Origin: UBA1801 sp035353395
GTDB lineage: Bacteria > Acidobacteriota > Holophagae > Holophagales > Holophagaceae
DNA length: 43,816 bases
Direction of reading: 5' to 3'
Assembly: GCA_035353395.1 (NCBI GenBank)
Contig: DAOPZL010000019.1
Span: 1 to 43,816 of the forward strand
In this document: positions 1-7,661 of the stretch, piece by piece
Layout: the number at the start of each line of letters is the position of its first letter
Numbering within the stretch: position 1 is the stretch's first letter
Translations under genes and position numbers: made by a program
Notes under the pieces: model-generated
Database searches by the model: none
Told to the model about the DNA's origin: nothing
What the model saw: only the letters and a program-made list of their open reading frames with translations

Positions 1-146
1 TCGGGCCGTGGGTGACGGTCAGCCTGGGGGTCGCCACGGCGATGCCAGACCGCAGGGCTGGATTCCTGTCCCTGGTGGAACGCGCCGACCAGCGGCTCTA
101 CGAGGCCAAGCGCGGAGGCCGCAACCGGGTCGCGGGGTCCGGCTGA
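1..146 (+). CDS. diguanylate cyclase, C-terminal end of GGDEF domain (partial)
   Basis: The reading frame that enters at base 3 ends in TGA at 144-146 and encodes the last 47 residues of a protein cut off by the window edge. It contains TVSLGVATAMPD and, nearer the end, ADQRLYEAKRGGRNRVA. These are the closing strand and final helix of a GGDEF domain, which makes cyclic di-GMP from two GTP. The catalytic GGDEF loop lies outside the window, so activity cannot be judged. N-terminal sensor domains are also unseen. It converges on the flavodoxin gene. Cyclic di-GMP control would fit the flagellar genes nearby, but that link is inference. Confidence 0.8.
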   Translation, partial: GPWVTVSLGVATAMPDRRAGFLSLVERADQRLYEAKRGGRNRVAGSG

Positions 147-158
147 TCCATCCGGCGG

Positions 159-707
159 TCAGGCGCCCCGCCTCCAGCGCTCGGCGCTCCGGGCGACGCG
201 CCTTCCCAGCGTCTCCCCGGTCGCCTGGTCCGCGGGACCCGGCTCCTGGTCGGGCGGGACGTTGCCGGCCTGGGTCATGGCGCCGAGATAGCTGGAAAGA
301 CGGTTGACCCCGTCGGGGACCACCAGCTCCCCGAGCCCCACCCACAGCATGCCGTGCTGAGCCGCGAAGACCGCCAGGGTCTGGAGGGTGTTCAGCTTGT
401 CTCCGCTGAGCCCCATCGAGTTGGTGAACCCGGCCGCGAGCTTGTCCTTCCATTTCTGCTCGGCCCAGATCCGGGCCGTGGCGTCCATGAACATCTTGAA
501 CGGCCCGCTCACGCAGCCCATGTAGGTCGGCGTGCCGAAGACGATCGCGTCGGAATCCTCGAGCGTAGCCCAGTGCCGCTCGATCTCTTCCACGGGGACG
601 AGCGTCGCCTCGGTCCCGGGTATGGATGAGGCCCCCCGTGCGACCGCTTCCGCGATCACCTTCGTGTGCCCGTATCCGCTGTGATAGACAATGGCTATCC
701 TGGCCAT
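159..707 (-). CDS. flavodoxin / NAD(P)H:quinone oxidoreductase-like protein (WrbA-type fold)
   Basis: This 182-residue protein has the flavodoxin fold. The FMN phosphate loop is YHSGYGHT (residues 8-15), and the second flavin-contact segment is FGTPTYMGCVSGPFKMFMD. The sequence resembles the WrbA/flavodoxin family, which carries two-electron reduction of quinones or acts as an FMN electron carrier in the cytosol. The last 35 or so residues are proline- and arginine-rich and do not belong to the fold. The start is supported by GGGAG five bases upstream. It lies 51 bp downstream of the microprotein gene on the same strand and may share its transcript. Whether it is an enzyme or a carrier cannot be told from sequence. 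Confidence 0.85.
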   Translation of the reverse strand: MARIAIVYHSGYGHTKVIAEAVARGASSIPGTEATLVPVEEIERHWATLEDSDAIVFGTPTYMGCVSGPFKMFMDATARIWAEQKWKDKLAAGFTNSMGLSGDKLNTLQTLAVFAAQHGMLWVGLGELVVPDGVNRLSSYLGAMTQAGNVPPDQEPGPADQATGETLGRRVARSAERWRRGA

Positions 708-758
708 GACGACTCCCTGGTGAAGATTGAATGAACGGACTCCATGCTCCGGACCGGG

Positions 759-920
759 TCAGCGGGCCGACTGCCACTGCTCCAGGCGGAACTCCGCATC
801 GAGCACCAGGCCCTTCAGGAAGGGATCCTGGAACTGGCACACCTCGGCGATCTCCCAGTCCGTATCCTGCATGACGAGCAGCGGACCTTCAGGCTCCATT
901 CTGATGGCCAGCGTGAGCAT
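759..920 (-). CDS. 53-residue microprotein of unknown function
   Basis: The frame stays open upstream of this point, but the likely start is the ATG at 918-920, because AGGAGG lies six bases upstream of it. The product is 53 residues, acidic at the centre (MQDTDWEIAEV) with no cysteines, signal peptide or membrane segment. I do not recognise a family. The mix of hydrophobic and charged residues (GPLLVMQDTDWEIAEVC, then FLKGLVLDAEFRLEQWQ) suggests a small folded alpha/beta protein. It precedes the flavodoxin gene by 51 bp on the same strand. Existence as a gene rests mainly on the strong ribosome binding site. Confidence 0.5.
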   Translation of the reverse strand: MLTLAIRMEPEGPLLVMQDTDWEIAEVCQFQDPFLKGLVLDAEFRLEQWQSAR

Positions 921-1067
921 GGGATCCTCCTCTGCCGATCTGATGACGCGAAGAGCTCCGTCGTTTCGTGTCAATGTCCGTCCAAGTTGGTTGAGGCGTC
1001 GCGCTCCAAACATATGCAAGCGAAGCTCGAATGCCAGTGGGTCGAACTTAGAAAAAAGAGTCGAAGG

Positions 1068-1637
1068 CTATCGTCCCTGGAGACGGAGCAGGTCTTCGGG
1101 CCGGTCCAGGTCCTGCTCCCCGCCGGGAAAGGGCACCTCCAGCACCTCTCCCTGGCCGAGCAGCCCCCTGGCGCCCCGGTCGCCCCGCAGCTGCAGCAGG
1201 GCATCGAAGTCCGTGCTCGGGAAGAGGGCCGGAATGCCCCTGGCCCCCGAATAGGCGCTGGCGATCCGCTTGCCGGGATGGTCCCGGTGGAGGCGGAGGA
1301 TCCGCGCCAGGAGTTCCCCGTCCAGGGCGGGCTGGTCGCAGACCAGGAAGACCGCCGCCCTGGCGTCCAGGGGCAGGGCCGATGCGGCGACCCGGAGGGA
1401 ACTGGCCATGCCTTCCTCCCACTCCAGGTTCCGGAGGCACTGCACCGGGAGGTCCCTCAGGACCGCCTGCATGCGCTCCGCCTCGAAACCGAGGACCACG
1501 AGCACGGGGTCGCACGCCAGGAGGGCGATCCGGGCGGCGCGGTGGAGGAGCGCCTCGCCAGACATCTCGACGAGCTGCTTGGGCCTCCCGAGGCGCTTGG
1601 ACGCCCCGGCGGCGAGGATGACGGCGGGAGTGGACAT
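1068..1637 (-). CDS. MobA/MocA-like nucleotidyltransferase (molybdenum cofactor type)
   Basis: This 189-residue protein opens with LAAGASKRLGRPKQL (residues 8-22), the nucleotide-binding signature of the MobA/MocA/IspD-like NTP transferases, and has CDQP at 100-103, typical of the MocA (CTP:molybdopterin cytidylyltransferase) branch. Such enzymes attach CMP or GMP to molybdopterin for insertion into molybdoenzymes, in the cytosol. No molybdoenzyme lies in this window, so the partner is unknown. The start is placed at 1637, where the family N-terminus begins. It is divergent from fliO. An alternative is a nucleotidyltransferase for another activated alcohol phosphate, but CDQP favours the molybdenum branch. 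Confidence 0.8.
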   Translation of the reverse strand: MSTPAVILAAGASKRLGRPKQLVEMSGEALLHRAARIALLACDPVLVVLGFEAERMQAVLRDLPVQCLRNLEWEEGMASSLRVAASALPLDARAAVFLVCDQPALDGELLARILRLHRDHPGKRIASAYSGARGIPALFPSTDFDALLQLRGDRGARGLLGQGEVLEVPFPGGEQDLDRPEDLLRLQGR

Positions 1638-1687
1638 GGCGGGACCCAAAATACCATGAGTGCCCCCGCTCCCCCACGACTCTCTCC

Positions 1688-1703
1688 TGGCACGGCAATC
1701 GCC
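1688..1703 (+). promoter_or_regulatory. sigma-54 (RpoN) promoter for the fliO operon
   Basis: The site reads TGGCACGGCAATCGCC. TGGCACG matches the -24 consensus exactly and TCGC differs from TTGC by one base. GG (1689-1690) and GC (1701-1702) are separated by exactly ten bases. Transcription would begin near 1714, which places the TTG at 1734 about 20 nt inside the message and leaves the ATG at 1656 outside it. Sigma-54 control of flagellar genes is well established in many bacteria. Confidence 0.7.
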
Positions 1704-1733
1704 CCTGCAGGAGCTTGGTGTCGGGAGACCGTC

Positions 1734-2240
1734 TTGTTCCGTATCGTCAGCCTCTTCCTTGGATTGATGCTCTGGCCGGCCTTCGCGGCCCGGGCCCAGA
1801 CCCCGCCGCCGGGCCCCTCCGAGCAGGCGCTTCAGGCCCCCCTGGACCTCAAGGACGAAAAACCGACGCAGGACCAGAACCTGTCCGCCGGTCCTTCCGC
1901 CTTCAAGGCCTTCGGGTCCGTGGTGCTGGTCCTGGGCCTCGCCGGCGGCGGCCTCTGGGCCTTCCGGAAGTGGGGCGCCAAGCGCATGCCGGGCAGCGGG
2001 GGCAGCAGGATCAAGGTGGAGGAGACGCTCAGCCTCGGCGACCGGCGCTTCGTCTCGATCCTGAAGGCCGAGGACGAGAAGTTCCTCGTGGCCCTCAGTC
2101 CCCAGGGGATCACGCTCCTGGCCCGCCTGGACAATTCCGAGGATCCGCCCTTCGAGCAGGCCCTGGACCAGCAGATGGAGCTGAACCACCCGATGCCCGT
2201 GAAGGACATGGAGGCTCTGCTCAAGGGGGACCTGCCATGA
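1734..2240 (+). CDS. fliO: flagellar biosynthetic protein FliO
   Basis: FliO is a bitopic membrane protein that helps assemble the FliP ring of the flagellar export gate. I choose the TTG at 1734. GGGAG lies upstream, the start gives a clean signal peptide (FRIVSLFLGLMLWPAFAARA), and the sigma-54 promoter at 1688-1703 lies downstream of the only in-frame ATG (1656). After the signal comes a proline-rich periplasmic stretch, one membrane segment (SVVLVLGLAGGGLWAF) and a cytoplasmic FliO domain containing VEETLSLGDRRFVSILKAEDEKFLV. The length (168 residues) is normal for the family. Its stop overlaps the fliP start (ATGA), which indicates translational coupling. Confidence 0.85.
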   Translation: MFRIVSLFLGLMLWPAFAARAQTPPPGPSEQALQAPLDLKDEKPTQDQNLSAGPSAFKAFGSVVLVLGLAGGGLWAFRKWGAKRMPGSGGSRIKVEETLSLGDRRFVSILKAEDEKFLVALSPQGITLLARLDNSEDPPFEQALDQQMELNHPMPVKDMEALLKGDLP

Positions 2241-2998
2241 AGCGGCTCCTGCGCTGCTGGCCCGTCCTGCTCCTCCTGGTCCTCGGCGTGGCGCTCCACG
2301 CGGCGGAGCCTGCCCCCGCGAGCCTGCCGAGCGTCACCATCGATTTCGGGAAGACACCCCAGGGGCCGGGCCTCAGCTCCACCCTCCAGGCAGTCCTGGT
2401 CCTGACGGTCCTGACCCTCGCGCCCACGATCCTCGTGACGACCACCTGCTTCACCCGCATCGCGGTGGTCCTCCAGTTCCTCCGGCAGGGCATGGGCACC
2501 CAGCAGGCCCCCTCGAACCAGGTGCTCATCAGCCTTTCCCTGGTGCTCACGTTCTTCGTCATGGCGCCCGTGGGCCGGGAGATCAACCAGACCGTGCTCC
2601 TGCCCCTCAACCGGAACGAGCTGACCGTGGACCAGGCCATGACCCGGGCGGCGGCTCCCCTGAAGGTGTTCATGCTCAAGCACACGCGGAAGAAGGACCT
2701 TTCCCTCTTCATCGGCATCTCGAAGACGCCGCCGCCCCAGACCAAGGCGGACGTGCCCCTGGAAGTCCTCGTGCCGGCCTTCCTCATCAGCGAGCTCAAG
2801 ACGGCCTTCGAGATCGGCTTCCTGATCTTCCTGCCGTTCCTGATCGTGGACATGGTCGTGGCCAGCGTGCTCCTGAGCATGGGCATGATGATGCTGCCGC
2901 CCGTGAGCATCTCCCTGCCCTTCAAGGTCCTCCTCTTCGTGATGGTGGACGGCTGGTACCTGATCGTCGGTTCCCTCGTGCGCGGATACACAGGATGA
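2237..2998 (+). CDS. fliP: flagellar type III export gate protein FliP
   Basis: FliP forms the pentameric core of the export gate with FliQ and FliR. The 253-residue product has a cleavable N-terminal signal (LLLLVLGVALHAA), characteristic of FliP, followed by four membrane segments. Family signatures include TTTCFTRIAVVLQFLRQGMGT, the plug region APTILV before it, and the C-terminal block LVPAFLISELKTAFEIGFLIFLPFLIVD then GMMMLPPVSISLPFK. The start codon overlaps the fliO stop. It is followed by fliQ after a 10-bp gap. All expected conserved blocks are present and I see no anomalies. Confidence 0.97.
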   Translation: MKRLLRCWPVLLLLVLGVALHAAEPAPASLPSVTIDFGKTPQGPGLSSTLQAVLVLTVLTLAPTILVTTTCFTRIAVVLQFLRQGMGTQQAPSNQVLISLSLVLTFFVMAPVGREINQTVLLPLNRNELTVDQAMTRAAAPLKVFMLKHTRKKDLSLFIGISKTPPPQTKADVPLEVLVPAFLISELKTAFEIGFLIFLPFLIVDMVVASVLLSMGMMMLPPVSISLPFKVLLFVMVDGWYLIVGSLVRGYTG

Positions 2999-3008
2999 GG
3001 AGGCTCCG

Positions 3009-3287
3009 GTGAACGAACTCATCATCGTCGGGATCGCGCGGGAAGCCCTGAAGACGGCGCTCTACGTGGCCGCGCCCGCCCTCATCGTCTCCATGTGCGT
3101 GGGCCTCGCCATCTCCGTCTTCCAGGTGGTCACCAGCCTCCAGGACGCCACCGTGGCCTTCGTCCCCAAGGTGCTGGCCGTGATGCTCGTGGTGGTGCTC
3201 AGCTTCTCCTGGATGGCGCGCATGCTCGGGGCCTTCACGACCCACATGTTCACCGACTTCAACACCATCGTCCGGCAGCTGCCGTGA
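3009..3287 (+). CDS. fliQ: flagellar export gate protein FliQ
   Basis: FliQ is a two-helix hairpin that packs around the FliP-FliR core of the flagellar export gate. The 92-residue length is standard. The two membrane hairpins are around residues 17-40 and 52-75, with the family motif VGLAISVFQVVTSLQDATVAFVPK between them. Translation begins at GTG 3009, with AGGAGG five bases upstream, just after the fliP stop. It sits in the usual fliP-Q-R order. Confidence 0.96.
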   Translation: MNELIIVGIAREALKTALYVAAPALIVSMCVGLAISVFQVVTSLQDATVAFVPKVLAVMLVVVLSFSWMARMLGAFTTHMFTDFNTIVRQLP

Positions 3288-3311
3288 CGCCCCCCTGTTG
3301 AGCCGAGCCCT

Positions 3312-4094
3312 GTGCCCCCCCTCCTCGGCAGTCCCGCCCTGTGGACCCTGACCCAGGGGAAGGTGGTGCTCTGGATGCTCGTCCTGACTAGGCTCACGGG
3401 CCTGCTGGCGACCTTTCCAGGCCTTGGCCAGGAGCGGATCCCCACCCTGGTCCGGGTCGCCCTCGCGGCCCTGGTCGCGCTGGTCATCACCCCCGTGGTC
3501 CCCGTCCCCCGGACGCTCCCGGCGGGCATGTGGGGGCTCGTGGGCGTCATGGCCACCGAGCTCGCGGCCGGCCTGCTGATGGGCGTCCTGGTCGCCTGGA
3601 TCGTGGACGCGGTGTCCTTCGCCGGACAGCTCATGGACTTCCAGATGGGATTCTCCTTCGTGCAGTTCATCGACCCGGCCACGTCCCACACGGTCTCCAT
3701 CTCCGGTTCCATCCTCGGCCAGCTGGTGGTGCTCTTCCTCTTCATCTCGAACCTGCACCACGACATGATCCTGGGGCTGGTGGAGAGCTTCCGGGTGCTC
3801 CCCATCGGAGAAGGCCTCCCGGGCAGTCCGCTGGGCGCCGCGGCCATGGTGGGGCAGCTCCTGATCCGGGGCCTCCAGCTTTCGCTCCCGATCATGATCG
3901 CCCTGTTCTTCGTGGACGTGATCGAGGGGATCTGCGCGAAGTTCATGCCCCAGCTCCAGCTCATCCAGCTGGCCTTCCCCCTCAAGATCTCCGTGGGGCT
4001 CGTCATCCTCGGGTTCACGATCCGCGAATTCCCCGCCTGGATCGAGCCCCTCCTCGAATCGGCGCCGCGGGAGGCGCTGAAGCTGCTGAGGTAG
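3312..4094 (+). CDS. fliR: flagellar export gate protein FliR
   Basis: FliR completes the FliPQR export gate and contacts FlhB. The 260-residue protein has about six hydrophobic segments and the family landmarks RLTGLLATFPGLGQERIP near the N-terminus, FAGQLMDFQMGFSFVQFIDP in the middle and FPLKISVGLVILGF near the C-terminus. Translation starts at GTG 3312, 24 bp after fliQ, and no ATG fits the N-terminal alignment. It is followed by flhB after 4 bp, so the two are probably coupled. Confidence 0.96.
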   Translation: MPPLLGSPALWTLTQGKVVLWMLVLTRLTGLLATFPGLGQERIPTLVRVALAALVALVITPVVPVPRTLPAGMWGLVGVMATELAAGLLMGVLVAWIVDAVSFAGQLMDFQMGFSFVQFIDPATSHTVSISGSILGQLVVLFLFISNLHHDMILGLVESFRVLPIGEGLPGSPLGAAAMVGQLLIRGLQLSLPIMIALFFVDVIEGICAKFMPQLQLIQLAFPLKISVGLVILGFTIREFPAWIEPLLESAPREALKLLR

Positions 4095-4098
4095 GCGG

Positions 4099-5157
4099 AT
4101 GGCCCACGATCCCTCCCGAACCGAGAAGGCGACCCCCAAGCGGAGGGAAAAGCTCCGCAAGGAGGGAAACGTCCTGCGCACCCCCGACCTGGACGCGGCG
4201 GTGCTGCTCTGGACGAACCTCTTCCTCTTCGCAGGCGCCTGGACCGCCACCTTCACCCTGATGGCCCAGCAGGTGGCCTTCTTCCTCAAGGCCACCGTCA
4301 ACGCGGGCCATTTCACATCCTCGGATCTCCGCGGCCTGGTGTGGAACGTCTTCCTCATCGTCATGAAGATCCTCCTGCCCTTCTACGGCCTGAACTTCCT
4401 CGTGGCGCTGGCCAACCAGTTCCGGCAGCACGGGTTCAAGCCCCACTTCGAGCTCCTGGCCCCGAAGTTCGACAAGCTCAACCCTGTTCCCGGCTTCCGG
4501 CGGGTCGTCTCGCCCAAGTCGCTGATGGAAATCTTCAAGAGCCTCGCCAAGTTCGGCATCCTGGGCTGCGTCGCCTACCTCGTGCTCGAGCCCAGGATCC
4601 CCACGCTCCTCACGACCCTCAAGCTCCCCCTGGGCCAGAGCCTCGACTACATGCAGACCACCCTGTACGTGCTCTACCGCAACATCATGATCGCGATGCT
4701 GGTCCTCGCCCTGCTCGACTTCTTCTACCAGCACCACACGTTCGAGCAGAACATGCGGATGACGAAGCAGGAGGTCAAGGACGAGATGAAGGACGCAGAG
4801 GGGAACCCGCAGATCAAGCGCCTCCAGCGGCAGCAGATGATGCAGTCGTCCATGCGCCGCATCACCACCCAGGTCCCCAAGGCCTCCGTCGTGATCACCA
4901 ACCCCACCCACTTCGCCGTCGCCCTGCGCTACGACGAGAAGACGGCCGCCCCCGTGTGCGTCGCCAAGGGCGTGGACCACCTGGCCTTCAAGATCAAGGA
5001 GCGAGCCAAGGTCTCGGGCGTGACCATCGTGGAGAACCGCCCGCTGGCCCGATCCCTCTACTACAACGTGGAGCTGGACCATCCGATTCCGCCCGAGCTC
5101 TACCAGGCCGTCGCCCAGGTACTGGCCTACGTCTACCGGCTGAAGGGGGCCGCATAG
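4099..5157 (+). CDS. flhB: flagellar export switch protein FlhB
   Basis: FlhB controls export-substrate specificity, switching from rod/hook to filament substrates after autocleavage. The 352-residue protein has the typical N-terminus SRTEKATPKRREKLRKEGNV, four membrane segments and a cytoplasmic C-terminal domain. The self-cleavage motif NPTH is intact at residues 268-271, followed by FAVALRYD. Length and order match the family. It is the last gene of the fliO-flhB run. The next gene is preceded by its own sigma-54-type element immediately after the flhB stop. Confidence 0.97.
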   Translation: MAHDPSRTEKATPKRREKLRKEGNVLRTPDLDAAVLLWTNLFLFAGAWTATFTLMAQQVAFFLKATVNAGHFTSSDLRGLVWNVFLIVMKILLPFYGLNFLVALANQFRQHGFKPHFELLAPKFDKLNPVPGFRRVVSPKSLMEIFKSLAKFGILGCVAYLVLEPRIPTLLTTLKLPLGQSLDYMQTTLYVLYRNIMIAMLVLALLDFFYQHHTFEQNMRMTKQEVKDEMKDAEGNPQIKRLQRQQMMQSSMRRITTQVPKASVVITNPTHFAVALRYDEKTAAPVCVAKGVDHLAFKIKERAKVSGVTIVENRPLARSLYYNVELDHPIPPELYQAVAQVLAYVYRLKGAA

Positions 5158-5161
5158 GCTT

Positions 5162-5177
5162 CGGCATGCCCTTTGCT
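5162..5177 (+). promoter_or_regulatory. probable sigma-54 promoter for the response regulator
   Basis: The site reads CGGCATGCCCTTTGCT. GG (5163-5164) and GC (5175-5176) are exactly ten bases apart and TTGCT is perfect. The first T and the C of GCAC deviate from consensus. It begins five bases after the flhB stop. A start near 5188 gives a leader of about 44 nt before the ATG at 5232, very close to the leaders of the sigma-54 sites at 21812 and 23270. Confidence 0.5.
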
Positions 5178-5231
5178 GACAACCGGAATCACTCGTACTC
5201 AGGAATCCGTCCCCGGTGACCGAAAGATAGG

Positions 5232-5900
5232 ATGAGTGATTTTGGTCCCCCCGTGCCCCAGCGCCCCATCGTCCCATCCCATCTGCCCCCCCACCGCCTC
5301 CTGCTGGTGGACGATGATCCCGTGCTGCGGGAAACATTGACGGTTCTTCTTGAAAATGAAGGCTTTAGAATAACGAGCGCCGCCTCCGGAGAAGAGGCGG
5401 AGGCCATCCTCCAGGCCACCAGGCCCCCCTTCGACCTCGTCCTGACGGACCTGGTGATGCCGGGCAAATCCGGCATGGACGTCCTGCAGAAGGCCCTGGC
5501 GGTCAACCCGAGCTGCACCGTGCTGGTCCTCAGCGGCTTCGGAAGCGTGAGGGAAGCCACCGAGGCGATGGATCTGGGCGCCTACGGCCTGGTCACCAAG
5601 CCTCTGCAGCTGGACCAGTTCAGGAACATCCTCCGGCGTCTCATGGAGCGCATCGAGCTGGTGACGGAGCGCGAGGAGCTGAGGGCCAAGGTGAAGGCCC
5701 TCCAGGCGCGCGTGGAGGCGCTGGAAGCCACCAAGGGCCGCATGGAGATGCTCGCGGACAGCATCTCCCTCAGCTCCGAATCCCCCTCGGAACCGCTCAC
5801 GGACCTGGAGCGCCTGGCCACCCTCAAGACCCGGGGCCTCCTGACGGACGATCAGTTCGAGACGGCAAAAAAAGCATTGCTCGCCAGGTGGTTCGCGTGA
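5232..5900 (+). CDS. response regulator with coiled coil and C-terminal SHOCT-like segment
   Basis: This 222-residue protein has a receiver domain at about residues 22-138. The acidic pair is at D27/D28, the phosphoacceptor is D73 (LTDLVMPG), the switch residue is S101 and the conserved lysine is K123 (TKP). A helical, probably coiled-coil linker follows (about 140-175). The last 30 residues, DLERLATLKTRGLLTDDQFE and onward, match the SHOCT short C-terminal domain pattern, which usually mediates oligomerisation or membrane association. There is no DNA-binding domain, so output is probably by protein contact. It follows flhB under a sigma-54-type promoter and overlaps the TPR gene by GTGA. A role in motility or cell-envelope signalling is inference. 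Confidence 0.85.
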   Translation: MSDFGPPVPQRPIVPSHLPPHRLLLVDDDPVLRETLTVLLENEGFRITSAASGEEAEAILQATRPPFDLVLTDLVMPGKSGMDVLQKALAVNPSCTVLVLSGFGSVREATEAMDLGAYGLVTKPLQLDQFRNILRRLMERIELVTEREELRAKVKALQARVEALEATKGRMEMLADSISLSSESPSEPLTDLERLATLKTRGLLTDDQFETAKKALLARWFA

Positions 5901-7654
5901 CATCGCTGCGGGGCCTCCTGCTCGTCCCGGCCGTGGTGATCACCCTTCCCGCCCAGGACGCGCCCGCCAGGATGACGGATGCCGAGGCGGAGGCCTTCGC
6001 ACGCCAGGCTCTCTCCCTCCAGGGCCGGGCCGACCAGGAGGCGGCGCTCCGGAAGCTGAGGGCGCACCACTTCCGCACCTCCAGGATCCAGGAGCGGGAG
6101 TTCGTGCTGTATGCCCAGGGCATCCTGGAGGACCGGCTCGGGAACACCATGATGGCGGCCGCCGCCCTGCGCAAGCTGGAGGTCACCTGGCCCCAGTCCC
6201 GCTACCTGCTCGAGGTGCAGCCCATCCTGGCCCTCCGCTCCATCGAGCGCCGCCGGTTCAAGGAAGCGGAACTCAGGCTGCAGAAGGCCCTGTATTCGGA
6301 CATCCCCGTGGAGAGCAAGCGCAAGGTCCAGGAACTCCTGCTCTGGGCCCTGTCCGAACAGGATCGCTTGGCGGAGGGCCTGCCGATCGTGAAGAACCTC
6401 CAGCCCCTGGGCGCCTCCAGGCCGTCCGAGCGCGGCCTCGTCGCCATCCTGGAGACCTTCTGCCTGGCCAAGGACAAGACCCAGGCGGAAGCGACGCGAG
6501 GAGACCTCCGGAAGTTCTACCCCGCCAGCCGCTACAACCAGCGGGCGGACCTGGCCTGGGCCCGGCTGCTGGGCACGACGGGGGACGCCCCGGGGTCGGC
6601 GGAGCTGCTTCGCTCCGTCATCAACCAGAATCCCGGGACCGGGGAGGCGGACGAGGCGCGCCTGGCCCTGGCCACCCTGCTCAGCGAAGGCAAGCTCCAG
6701 CCCAAGGAGGCGGGCGCGTTCCCCTCGCCCCAGAAGCTGCTGGGCGAGATCCGCCAGAACGACCGCAAGGGGGACTTCGCGCACAAGTCCCTTTTCGTTC
6801 AGCTACGCCTCCAGATGAAACAGGGGAACTGGAAGGAAGCCCTGGACACGTCCGCCAAGCTGCTCAAGGACGGGCCGGGCGCGGCGGAAACCACGGAGAT
6901 CGGGGCGCTGCGGCTCCGGGCGCTGAGGTCCTGGGCCCAGCAGATGCTGGACAAGAAGACCCTCGCCCCCCTCCTGCCCTACCTGGACAAGGCGGGCATC
7001 AACGCGCTCCTGCCGGAGCAGCGCACGACCCTCGTGCGCACCTTGGCCCAGAAGGGATTGCCGGAACCGGCCCGGATCGTCGCGGAGCTGTCACCGGCCG
7101 CCGAGGGTCCGCTCCTGCTCAAGGCCGCTTCGGAGGCCGCGAGCCCGGAGGCCAATCCGGAAGAGACCTTGAAGCTGCTGTCCGCCAGGGGGGAGAGCCC
7201 CTCCCAGGCCCTGAAAAGGGCGCAGGTGCTCGTCGTCCTGGGACGATGGAACGAGGCCAAGGCGGTCCTGCGGCGGGCCGAACCCGGAGCGGAACGCGTG
7301 GCTTCCCTCCTGGCCTGCCTGCAGCGGCCGGCCGAGAAGCAGGAAGGGCCCGCCGGCCGCCTCCGGGAGGCCGAAAGGAGTCTGGCGCAGCTCCCCGAGA
7401 AGGGGCCGGACCGGGAGCCCATCGCGATCCTGGTGGCGGACCTGCGGGCGAAGGCGGGCAACTGGCGCGGGGCCCTGGACCTCTACCCCCAGGAGCCCCA
7501 GAAGGGCAACCGAGGCTGGGTCGCCCTCATGCGCGCCACCTGCCTGCTCAGGCTGGGGAGGAAGGACGCCGCCAAGACGGTCCTGAAGACCGCCCAGGAC
7601 GAGCCGGATTTCAGGATGGAGCGCCAGACGCTCGGGAAGCAGATCGGCCTGTGA
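5897..7654 (+). CDS. exported TPR-like repeat protein of unknown function
   Basis: I place the start at GTG 5897, which overlaps the previous stop (GTGA) and has AGGTGG five bases upstream. A GTG at 5888 is the alternative. The product has 585 residues, an N-terminal hydrophobic signal (LRGLLLVPAVVITLPA) with likely cleavage after the alanines, and then almost continuous amphipathic helix pairs resembling tetratricopeptide or Sel1-like repeats (for example RADLAWARLLGTTGDAPGSA and KGNRGWVALMRATCLLRLG). It therefore probably lies in the periplasm as a scaffold. I recognise no catalytic motif. Coupling to the response regulator suggests a shared process. Confidence 0.75.
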   Translation: MTSLRGLLLVPAVVITLPAQDAPARMTDAEAEAFARQALSLQGRADQEAALRKLRAHHFRTSRIQEREFVLYAQGILEDRLGNTMMAAAALRKLEVTWPQSRYLLEVQPILALRSIERRRFKEAELRLQKALYSDIPVESKRKVQELLLWALSEQDRLAEGLPIVKNLQPLGASRPSERGLVAILETFCLAKDKTQAEATRGDLRKFYPASRYNQRADLAWARLLGTTGDAPGSAELLRSVINQNPGTGEADEARLALATLLSEGKLQPKEAGAFPSPQKLLGEIRQNDRKGDFAHKSLFVQLRLQMKQGNWKEALDTSAKLLKDGPGAAETTEIGALRLRALRSWAQQMLDKKTLAPLLPYLDKAGINALLPEQRTTLVRTLAQKGLPEPARIVAELSPAAEGPLLLKAASEAASPEANPEETLKLLSARGESPSQALKRAQVLVVLGRWNEAKAVLRRAEPGAERVASLLACLQRPAEKQEGPAGRLREAERSLAQLPEKGPDREPIAILVADLRAKAGNWRGALDLYPQEPQKGNRGWVALMRATCLLRLGRKDAAKTVLKTAQDEPDFRMERQTLGKQIGL

Positions 7655-7661
7655 GGTCGTC

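Noticed and set aside
1656..1733. ATG 1656 as the fliO start
   Set aside because: It lies upstream of the sigma-54 promoter at 1688-1703 and would add residues before the signal peptide.
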